Assembly: GCA_947174615.1 (NCBI GenBank)
Contig: CAMWJQ010000280.1
Location: 1 to 5,842, forward strand
DNA length: 5,842 nucleotides
Source of the DNA: an uncultured Lachnospiraceae bacterium
GTDB lineage: Bacteria; Bacillota; Clostridia; Lachnospirales; Lachnospiraceae
Direction: 5' to 3'
Numbering within the stretch: position 1 is the first letter of the stretch; every line of letters starts with the position of its first letter. The position numbers and the translations under genes are program-made. The notes under the pieces were generated by a model that saw nothing but the letters and a program-made list of their open reading frames with translations, was not told where the DNA came from and did not search any database. This document shows positions 1-5,842 of this stretch, in pieces.

Positions 1-911
1 CAGCAGACGCTGTCCTGATGGGATCGATTGGCGGCAATACCTCCACATCTCCATGGTACAAGCTGCCGCCGCATTTAAGACCAGAGGCAGGATTATTGAA
101 GCTGAGAAAGTCTCTGAATCTGTTTGCGAATCTGAGACCAGCCTATTTGTATGAGGAGTTAAAGGAAGCATGTCCGCTGCGGGAGGATATCATTGGCAGT
201 GGATTTGATATGATGATTATGCGTGAGCTTACAGGCGGTCTCTATTTTGGAGAGCGCAGCACCAAGGAAGTGGACGGTGTCGTCACAGCAGTCGATACCC
301 TTACATACACGGAAAACGAAATCAGGCGCATCGCGATCAAGGGCTTTGAGATAGCGATGAAGCGCCGGAAGAAAGTAACCAGCGTTGATAAGGCAAATGT
401 GCTGGACTCTTCTAGGTTATGGAGAAAGGTGGTCGAGGAGGTCGCAAAGGACTATCCAGAGGTCACATTGGAGCATATGCTTGTCGATAACTGTGCAATG
501 CAGCTTGTGAAGGACCCGAAGCAGTTCGATGTCATTCTCACGGAGAATATGTTTGGCGATATTCTTTCCGATGAGGCAAGCATGGTGACAGGATCGATTG
601 GGATGCTGTCCTCTGCGAGCTTAAATGATACAAAGTTTGGGCTCTATGAGCCGAGCGGCGGTTCTGCACCTGACATTGCGGGAAAGGGCATCGCGAATCC
701 GATTGCGACGATTCTGAGTGCGGCGATGATGCTTCGGTATTCGTTTGATCTGGACAAGGAAGCAGACGCCATCGAAGCTGCAGTCAAGAAGGTGCTTGAG
801 GATGGCTACCGCACAATAGACATTATGCCGCAGGATGAGAGCAGACGCGCTTGCGTCAAACAGGTTGGAACAGCGAAGATGGGCGATTTGATAGCAGGGG
901 GGATTCAATAA
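1..911 (+). CDS. leuB: 3-isopropylmalate dehydrogenase, 5'-truncated by window edge
   Basis: This enzyme oxidatively decarboxylates 3-isopropylmalate to 2-ketoisocaproate with NAD+ in the cytoplasm, the third step of the leucine branch. The frame is open from base 3 (A-D-A-V-L-M-G-S), matching the family's ADAVLxGxxGG segment, so the ATG at 18 is internal and roughly 70 N-terminal residues lie upstream. Counting from that Met, visible family residues are the substrate-binding arginines R30, R40 (NLRPA) and R69 (RELTGG), catalytic Y76 (GGLYFG) and K125 (SVDKANVL), and metal-binding D157 (VDN), D181 and D185 (GDILSDE). The nucleotide-binding GSAPDIAGKGIANP segment is at 215-228. The C-terminus is intact and ends at TAA 909-911. 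The GGxxSGGSAPD wording and RELTGG favour LeuB over isocitrate or tartrate dehydrogenase relatives. The segment after GSIGG is about three residues longer than in E. coli LeuB, a form I associate with Lachnospiraceae. The stop overlaps the ilvD start by one base. Confidence 0.97.
   Translation, partial: ADAVLMGSIGGNTSTSPWYKLPPHLRPEAGLLKLRKSLNLFANLRPAYLYEELKEACPLREDIIGSGFDMMIMRELTGGLYFGERSTKEVDGVVTAVDTLTYTENEIRRIAIKGFEIAMKRRKKVTSVDKANVLDSSRLWRKVVEEVAKDYPEVTLEHMLVDNCAMQLVKDPKQFDVILTENMFGDILSDEASMVTGSIGMLSSASLNDTKFGLYEPSGGSAPDIAGKGIANPIATILSAAMMLRYSFDLDKEADAIEAAVKKVLEDGYRTIDIMPQDESRRACVKQVGTAKMGDLIAGGIQ
896..902 (+). promoter_or_regulatory. Ribosome binding site of ilvD
   Basis: AGGGGGG lies inside the last leuB codons, eight bases before the ATG at 911. 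It fixes the ilvD start at 911. An in-frame ATG at 851, 20 codons upstream, lies deep in leuB, and the extra residues it would add do not resemble the IlvD N-terminus. Confidence 0.75.
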
Positions 912-2581
912 TGAAAAGTGATAATGTGAAAAAAGGAATGCAGCAGGCGCCGCACAGAAGCCTGTTTAATGCATTAGGTTTTACCGAAGAAGAAATGCAG
1001 AAACCTATGGTCGGCATCGTCAGTTCTTACAATGAGATTGTGCCGGGACATATGAATCTGGATAAGATTGTCAATGCAGTAAAGCTTGGTGTGGCAGAGG
1101 CAGGCGGTGTGCCGGTTGTCTTTCCGGCGATCGCAGTCTGTGATGGGATTGCGATGGGGCATATCGGCATGAAGTATTCTCTTGTCACAAGAGATCTGAT
1201 TGCAGATTCCACGGAATGTATGGCATTGGCGCATCAGTTTGATGCCCTTGTCATGGTGCCAAACTGTGACAAGAATGTGCCGGGGCTTCTTATGGCAGCA
1301 GCGCGCATCAATGTGCCGACGGTATTTGTATCAGGCGGTCCGATGCTCGCAGGTCATGTGAAGGGACAAAAGCGGAGCCTCTCCTCCATGTTTGAAGCAG
1401 TGGGTTCCTATGCGGCAGGCACCATGACGGAGGAGGACGTCTGTGAGTTTGAGCAGAAGGCATGTCCGACATGCGGTTCCTGCTCTGGCATGTACACAGC
1501 GAACTCTATGAACTGCCTGACGGAAGCGCTCGGTATGGGGCTGCAGGGAAATGGTACGATTCCGGCAGTGTATTCAGAGCGAATCAAACTGGCAAAACAC
1601 GCGGGTATGGCAGTGATGGAAATGCTTCGCAAGAATATCTGTCCTCGTGATATTATGACAAAAGAGGCGATTATCAATGCGCTTACAGTTGATATGGCGC
1701 TTGGATGTTCTACAAACTCAATGCTCCATCTGCCTGCGATTGCACATGAGATTGGCTTTGATTTCGATATTTCTTATGCGAATGAAATCAGTGCAAAGAC
1801 CCCAAATCTTTGTCATCTCGCGCCAGCGGGACCAACTTATATGGAAGACTTGAATGAGGCAGGCGGTGTGTACGCCGTGATGAATGAGTTGTCAGAGCTT
1901 GGACTGCTCAATGAGGACTGCCTGACAGTGACAGGAAAAACAATTGGTGAAAACATCAAAGGTGTTCAGAATAAAAATTCTGAAGTGATAAGACCACTTG
2001 ACAATCCTTATAGTAAAACAGGCGGACTTGCCGTTCTGAAAGGCAATCTTGCGCCTGACGGAAGTGTTGTAAAGCGCTCTGCAGTTGCCCCTGAGATGCT
2101 TGTGCACGAAGGTCCTGCCCGTGTCTTTGAGTGTGAGGAGGATGCAATCGAAGCCATCAAGGGCGGTAAGATTGTCGCAGGTGATGTCGTGGTGATTCGC
2201 TATGAGGGTCCTAAGGGCGGTCCCGGTATGCGTGAGATGCTCAATCCTACATCTGCGATCGCCGGAATGGGACTTGGCTCTACAGTGGCGTTGATCACAG
2301 ACGGTCGTTTCTCCGGCGCATCGCGCGGGGCTTCGATCGGGCATGTGTCACCTGAGGCGGCTGTGTGCGGACCAATTGCACTGGTTGAGGAGGGGGATAT
2401 TATTTCCATCAACATCACAGAGTGCACGTTAAATGTAAAGGTTTCCGACGAGGAGATGGCAAAGCGCCGCATGAACTGGCAGCCGAGAGAACCAAAGATT
2501 ACGACAGGTTATCTTGCGAGATACCGTGAACTTGTCACAAGCGGCAACCGGGGAGCGATATTGGAAATCCCCAGGAAATAA
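911..2581 (+). CDS. ilvD: Dihydroxy-acid dehydratase (probably [4Fe-4S] type)
   Basis: IlvD dehydrates 2,3-dihydroxyisovalerate and 2,3-dihydroxy-3-methylvalerate to the 2-keto acid precursors of valine/leucine and isoleucine, in the cytoplasm. The 556-residue product has the usual family length and starts MKSDNVKKGM. Both family signatures are present: NCDKNVPG at 118-125 and the LITDGRFSGASRG block at 461-473. The cysteine block ACPTCGSCSGMYTANS spans 184-199. C119 and C191 match conserved cluster cysteines; the position that is Cys in [2Fe-2S] enzymes (TPCN) is Gly46 here (VPGH), as in the E. coli [4Fe-4S] enzyme, so an oxygen-labile cluster is inferred. YEGPKGGPGMREML at 431-444 is also typical. 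The related 6-phosphogluconate dehydratase (Edd) is about 50 residues longer and less similar, and the leu/ilv context supports IlvD. The start overlaps the leuB stop as TAATG, implying translational coupling. Confidence 0.97.
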   Translation: MKSDNVKKGMQQAPHRSLFNALGFTEEEMQKPMVGIVSSYNEIVPGHMNLDKIVNAVKLGVAEAGGVPVVFPAIAVCDGIAMGHIGMKYSLVTRDLIADSTECMALAHQFDALVMVPNCDKNVPGLLMAAARINVPTVFVSGGPMLAGHVKGQKRSLSSMFEAVGSYAAGTMTEEDVCEFEQKACPTCGSCSGMYTANSMNCLTEALGMGLQGNGTIPAVYSERIKLAKHAGMAVMEMLRKNICPRDIMTKEAIINALTVDMALGCSTNSMLHLPAIAHEIGFDFDISYANEISAKTPNLCHLAPAGPTYMEDLNEAGGVYAVMNELSELGLLNEDCLTVTGKTIGENIKGVQNKNSEVIRPLDNPYSKTGGLAVLKGNLAPDGSVVKRSAVAPEMLVHEGPARVFECEEDAIEAIKGGKIVAGDVVVIRYEGPKGGPGMREMLNPTSAIAGMGLGSTVALITDGRFSGASRGASIGHVSPEAAVCGPIALVEEGDIISINITECTLNVKVSDEEMAKRRMNWQPREPKITTGYLARYRELVTSGNRGAILEIPRK

Positions 2582-2597
2582 ACATGTTTACAGGACC

Positions 2598-2604
2598 AAA
2601 GGAG
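2598..2604 (+). promoter_or_regulatory. Ribosome binding site that decides the ilvB start
   Basis: AAAGGAG lies nine bases before the ATG at 2614, in the short gap after ilvD. It supports MQLTGSQIV as the N-terminus, which is also how the family begins. An in-frame ATG at 2584 would add ten residues (MFTGPKENDI) and has only AGGA at 2573-2576 before it. Confidence 0.8.
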
Positions 2605-2613
2605 AATGATATT

Positions 2614-4293
2614 ATGCAGTTAACAGGTTCACAGATTGTTATTGAATGTTTGAAAGAACAGGGCGTTGATACCGTATTTGGATATCCCGGCGGATCGATT
2701 TTAAATATTTATGATGAATTGTACAAACACAGCGATGAGATTAAGCATATTCTGACATCGCACGAGCAGGGGGCTTCCCACGCTGCGGATGGCTATGCGC
2801 GCGCTACGGGCAAAGTAGGTGTCTGTCTTGCGACAAGCGGTCCAGGCGCTACCAATCTGGTTACAGGTATCGCTACAGCTTATATGGATTCCGTTCCGAT
2901 GGTTGCCATCACCGCGAACGTGACACTGCCATTGCTTGGCAAGGATTCTTTTCAGGAGGTTGACATTGCGGGTGTGACCATGCCCATTACCAAACACGGA
3001 TATATTGTAAAAGATGTCGCAACACTTGCCGATACCATTAGAAAGGCATTCAAAATTGCAAAATCAGGGAGACCGGGACCCGTTTTGGTTGATATCACAA
3101 AGGATGTTACAGCAAATAAGTGTGAGTTTATCCCGGCGAAACCGGAGGCGCCGGAATTAATAAACGCCTACACAGAACAGGATATTGATGTGGCTCTTGA
3201 CCTGCTTCGAACTGCCAAAAAACCGTATATTTATCTCGGCGGCGGTGCGATTTTATCCAATGCGTCAAGAGAGGTCAAAGAGTTTGCAGAGAAGATACAA
3301 GCGCCAGTGTGTGATACGTTGATGGCAAAGGGCGCTTTTGACGGGAAGAATGCACTCTACACAGGCATGATTGGAATGCATGGCACCAAGACGTCAAATT
3401 ATGGCGTCAGCCAGTGTGACCTGCTGATCGCGCTGGGCGCAAGATTCTCAGACCGTGTGGTGGGCAATGCCAAAAAATTCGCAGAGCATGCGAAAATATT
3501 ACATATTGATATTGACGCTGCAGAGATTAACAAAAATATCAGGACAGATGCTTCTGTCATCGGCGATTTAAAGACGGTACTAAAAGAACTCAACAGCAAA
3601 CTGGAACAGCAAGATCACAATGAATGGATTGCGCAGATTCAAGCATTGAAAGAAAAATACCCGCTGCGGTATGAGTCCGATAAACTCACCTGCCCTTATG
3701 TCATTGAAGAGCTTGACAGAGTGACAGGCGGAAAGGCAATTGTATCTACTGATGTAGGACAGCATCAGATGTGGGCAGCGCAGTATTACCAGTATACAGA
3801 ACCTAGGACATTCCTTTCTTCGGGCGGGCTTGGCACGATGGGATACGGGCTGGGCGCCTGCATTGGCGCCAAGGTCGGTATGCCGGATAAAATCTGTGTA
3901 AACATTGCCGGAGACGGATGTTTCCGCATGAATATGAATGAGCTTGCGACAGCAAGCCGCTATAATATACCAATTATTCAGATTATTATCAATAATCATG
4001 TGCTTGGTATGGTTCGCCAGTGGCAGACATTGTTTTATGAAAAGCGGTATTCACAGACCATACTGACAGATCAGGTAGATTTTATAAAGGTTTCTGAAGG
4101 GCTTGGCTGTGAAGCGATCCGTGTCACGAAGCGCGAAGAAGTAGGACCTGCCCTTGAGCGAGCAGTCGCACTGCAAAAACCTGTTGTGATTGAATGTGTC
4201 ATTGAGGAGGACGATAAGGTATTTCCGATGGTTCCTGCTGGCGCAGCAATCAGTGAGGCATTTGACGCGGAGGATTTAAAGAATCGTCAGTGA
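2614..4293 (+). CDS. ilvB: Acetolactate (acetohydroxyacid) synthase large subunit
   Basis: This thiamine diphosphate enzyme condenses two pyruvates to 2-acetolactate, or pyruvate with 2-ketobutyrate to 2-aceto-2-hydroxybutyrate: the first common step to valine, leucine and isoleucine. The 559-residue product has three domains: an N-terminal pyrimidine-binding domain (about 1-165) with GYPGGSI (23-29), catalytic Glu51 in SHEQGASHAADGYAR and the FQE motif at 113-115; a central domain (about 190-325) with the FAD-region motif GARFSDRVVG (275-284); and a C-terminal domain with GDG at 433-435 and NN at 460-461 (the ThDP/Mg motif), then VLGMVRQWQ with W470. The FAD-region motif and the leu/ilv neighbours favour the anabolic enzyme over catabolic AlsS, although Ser replaces the usual first Asp of RFDDR. 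No ilvN regulatory-subunit gene follows. The stop overlaps the next start by four bases. Confidence 0.96.
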   Translation: MQLTGSQIVIECLKEQGVDTVFGYPGGSILNIYDELYKHSDEIKHILTSHEQGASHAADGYARATGKVGVCLATSGPGATNLVTGIATAYMDSVPMVAITANVTLPLLGKDSFQEVDIAGVTMPITKHGYIVKDVATLADTIRKAFKIAKSGRPGPVLVDITKDVTANKCEFIPAKPEAPELINAYTEQDIDVALDLLRTAKKPYIYLGGGAILSNASREVKEFAEKIQAPVCDTLMAKGAFDGKNALYTGMIGMHGTKTSNYGVSQCDLLIALGARFSDRVVGNAKKFAEHAKILHIDIDAAEINKNIRTDASVIGDLKTVLKELNSKLEQQDHNEWIAQIQALKEKYPLRYESDKLTCPYVIEELDRVTGGKAIVSTDVGQHQMWAAQYYQYTEPRTFLSSGGLGTMGYGLGACIGAKVGMPDKICVNIAGDGCFRMNMNELATASRYNIPIIQIIINNHVLGMVRQWQTLFYEKRYSQTILTDQVDFIKVSEGLGCEAIRVTKREEVGPALERAVALQKPVVIECVIEEDDKVFPMVPAGAAISEAFDAEDLKNRQ

Positions 4294-5780
4294 AAAAATT
4301 TTTTCTTGGTTTAATCAGAATCATAGGTGTGATGACAGTGCTTGGAGTCGGCGCTGTCATCGCATTAGACCAATATTATCAAAATGTTTTTCCGCTCTTT
4401 GTGACAATAAACGGTGAGTACTGCACTGGTATGACTGTCGGTAGGGTGACGGATCTGCTGAATGCTTCCTATGATTTACATCGGGACAAGATTACCGTGC
4501 AAACGCTGGACGGGGCGATGCATGAACTGCCGCTTGATGAATACGGCGTAACGATATCCTACAAGCCAGCAGTTGCCGAATACATGAAACAGTGCAAATC
4601 CGAACCTTTTCAGTGGCTGGAGGATTTTCTGGTAAATTCGTTGAATCTGGGAGCTCCCCGAATACATGATTTGGTGGATGTAACGGTATATCCCTCATAT
4701 TATTGTGATACGGCGGTGATGGCTGCAAAGCTGGAGCAAGCAGCGTGGCTCAATGAGAACCTGTATCATGACGAGAATACAGTTTCCATTATAAAGAGTG
4801 CCACAGAGGGTTATATTCTTGTCGATGAAACAAGGGATTTACTGCTCAAAAAACAAGCCGTAGAATTTATTTGTGCTGAGATTGTTAATCAATTAACAAA
4901 TAGAAGTGGGATTCCTTACCAGGGTATGTTGATCGATTTATCAACAGAAGCAAATAAAAAAATTTGTTACAAAAGTATTCCATATACAGCCAACATGAAG
5001 GACACGCTTGCAAAATGGGAAGGAATCCAAGAATTTCAGGATTTTCATATGATCTATAAATTTGGTGCGTGCGAGGAAATCATTGACGAAGCGGTGGTTG
5101 CTGACTGGATGGCTCTCGATGAGCGGGGGAAACTTGTGTTTGACAAAGAGAATCGTCCGATTCTTGATAAGACACTCATCAAGGAATATGTGGCATATTT
5201 GGCATCAACCTATAATACAGTAGGAATAGAGCGCAGTTTTAAGGCAACGAGGGGTGATCTCATCAAAGTGTCTGGTGGAGGCTACGGCAATGAGCTTGAC
5301 GAGGAAGCAGAGTATGCGTTTCTGCTGAATGCATTTCTCAACAGGCAGAGCGGTACGAGAACCCCTCAATATATCAATGAGGCATGGGAAAAAGGTTCAG
5401 ATGATATTGGGGACACCTACATAGAGGTTGATATGACAAACCAGCATATGTATTATTATGTAGATGGCGAGATAGTGATCGATACCCCAGTGGTTACCGG
5501 TAATACCTCGCGGAACTGGGGAACGCCTGCCAAAGTATGTTTTGTGTATTTCAAGCAGAAAAACAGGGTGCTCAGGGGTGCCAACTACGCGACGCCAGTC
5601 AAATACTGGATGGCGGTGGATGGGCATATCGGTATTCATGATGCCACTTGGCGAAAAGAATTTGGCGGGGAAATATACCAGACAAACGGTTCCCACGGTT
5701 GTATCAATACCCCTATTGAAATTATGACAGAATTATATGATATGGTGGAGCTTGGTACGCCAGTCATTTTGTTTTACTAA
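4290..5780 (+). CDS. Membrane-anchored L,D-transpeptidase (YkuD) with two PG_binding_4-like domains
   Basis: The likely role is forming 3-3 peptidoglycan cross-links, or attaching proteins to peptidoglycan stems, outside the membrane. In the 496-residue product, residues 1-4 (MKKF) are basic and a hydrophobic segment at about 5-26 acts as an uncleaved anchor; no lipobox is seen. Next come an INGEYCTGMT segment (40-49), resembling the INGxDVSGxT start of VanW/YoaR-like regions, and two PG_binding_4-like units (about 130-220 and 245-350, the second with VSGGGYGNELDEEAE). The YkuD domain is about 376-496, with GIHDATW (H450) and SHGCIN (H469, catalytic C471, N473), so the active site is complete. 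The GTG start at 4290 overlaps the ilvB stop; GGAGG at 4269-4273 is 16 bases away, so initiation probably depends on coupling. An ATG at 4332 would cut into the anchor. It carries seven non-catalytic cysteines, unusual outside the cell. Substrate and partners are unknown. Confidence 0.93.
   Translation: MKKFFLGLIRIIGVMTVLGVGAVIALDQYYQNVFPLFVTINGEYCTGMTVGRVTDLLNASYDLHRDKITVQTLDGAMHELPLDEYGVTISYKPAVAEYMKQCKSEPFQWLEDFLVNSLNLGAPRIHDLVDVTVYPSYYCDTAVMAAKLEQAAWLNENLYHDENTVSIIKSATEGYILVDETRDLLLKKQAVEFICAEIVNQLTNRSGIPYQGMLIDLSTEANKKICYKSIPYTANMKDTLAKWEGIQEFQDFHMIYKFGACEEIIDEAVVADWMALDERGKLVFDKENRPILDKTLIKEYVAYLASTYNTVGIERSFKATRGDLIKVSGGGYGNELDEEAEYAFLLNAFLNRQSGTRTPQYINEAWEKGSDDIGDTYIEVDMTNQHMYYYVDGEIVIDTPVVTGNTSRNWGTPAKVCFVYFKQKNRVLRGANYATPVKYWMAVDGHIGIHDATWRKEFGGEIYQTNGSHGCINTPIEIMTELYDMVELGTPVILFY
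4292..4305. repeat. 14-base A/T palindrome at the ilvB/transpeptidase junction
   Basis: GAAAAAATTTTTTC is a perfect palindrome starting in the ilvB stop codon and covering codons 2-5 of the next gene (Lys-Lys-Phe-Phe). The A6 and T6 runs are homopolymers where polymerase could slip. The Lys-Lys-Phe-Phe start is itself common for membrane-anchored proteins, so the palindrome may be a by-product of coding. Confidence 0.6.
4882..4899. promoter_or_regulatory. Perfect match to clostridial Rex operator consensus, intragenic
   Basis: TTGTTAATCAATTAACAA matches TTGTTAA-N4-TTAACAA, the palindrome bound by the NADH-sensing repressor Rex in clostridia, at all 14 specified positions. The inner bases extend the symmetry to 8-base arms. 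It lies 592 bases into the transpeptidase gene, over codons for I198-N204. I see no good -35/-10 pair beside it, so regulatory use is uncertain; the sequence match is exact, the function is inferred. Confidence 0.35.
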
Positions 5781-5842
5781 TGTGCTGTCCGTCTCATAGC
5801 CGGTAAAACGCCGCAGAATATTTTTGTGAGAGAATATAGGAC

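Noticed and set aside
851..910. Upstream ATG extending ilvD by 20 residues into leuB
   Set aside because: The added residues do not resemble IlvD, the site lies inside conserved leuB coding sequence, and ATG 911 has a well-spaced AGGGGGG.
1998..2015. TTGACA followed by TATAGT inside ilvD
   Set aside because: The spacing is six bases, not 16-18, and no -10 lies at the proper distance. The TTGACA near 3713 in ilvB fails the same way.
1892..2344. Open frames on the minus strand, the longest opposite ilvD and ilvB
   Set aside because: They are antisense to strongly conserved coding sequence, have low-complexity or unfamiliar products, and lack convincing ribosome binding sites.
21..2701. GGATCGATT appearing near 21, 591 and 2693
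   Set aside because: Each copy encodes Gly-Ser-Ile in a conserved protein motif; shared codon choice explains it.
3981..3997. Inverted repeat GATTATT-ATC-AATAATC inside ilvB
   Set aside because: It encodes the Ile-Ile-Asn-Asn stretch of the conserved ThDP motif, so codon content explains it, and it fits no operator I know.
5800..5826. Possible intrinsic terminator after the transpeptidase gene
   Set aside because: The best hairpin (CGGT / GCCG around AAAAC) has only three G-C pairs and one G-T pair, and the T5 run is seven bases away. The real terminator, if any, probably lies beyond the window.
5815..5837. AGAATAT direct repeat near the end of the window
   Set aside because: Only seven bases, AT-rich and present twice; no further copies or gene context.

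Overview
The window reads as part of a chromosome from an anaerobic Gram-positive bacterium of the Clostridia, most likely Lachnospiraceae. This rests on protein wording I recognise (LeuB with its TSPWYKL segment, IlvB with NVTLPLLGKDSFQEVDI, and an L,D-transpeptidase of the TM / PG_binding_4 / PG_binding_4 / YkuD design), strong AGGAGG-type ribosome binding sites, and moderate GC. No database search was run, so the placement is inference.

Four genes lie head to tail on the + strand and fill almost the whole window. Bases 1-911 hold the 3' part of leuB (3-isopropylmalate dehydrogenase), with about 70 N-terminal codons cut off by the window edge. ilvD (dihydroxy-acid dehydratase, 911-2581) starts on the last base of the leuB stop codon (TAATG). 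After 32 bases comes ilvB (acetolactate synthase large subunit, 2614-4293). Its stop overlaps the GTG start of a membrane-anchored L,D-transpeptidase gene (4290-5780) by four bases (GTGA). The last 62 bases hold no gene or convincing terminator.

The first three genes form one metabolic unit. IlvB makes acetolactate or acetohydroxybutyrate, and IlvD makes the 2-keto acids that lead to valine, isoleucine and, through 2-ketoisovalerate, leucine. LeuB performs the oxidative step of the leucine branch. The regulatory subunit gene ilvN and the reductoisomerase gene ilvC do not follow ilvB here. The tight spacing implies one transcript; its promoter and any leader lie upstream of the window.

This is mostly an ordinary biosynthetic operon, and I found no clear new system. 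Three points merit a second look: a cell-wall cross-linking enzyme apparently coupled to the end of a branched-chain amino acid operon; a perfect match inside that gene to the clostridial Rex operator (TTGTTAA-N4-TTAACAA, 4882-4899); and a 14-base A/T palindrome on the ilvB/transpeptidase junction.
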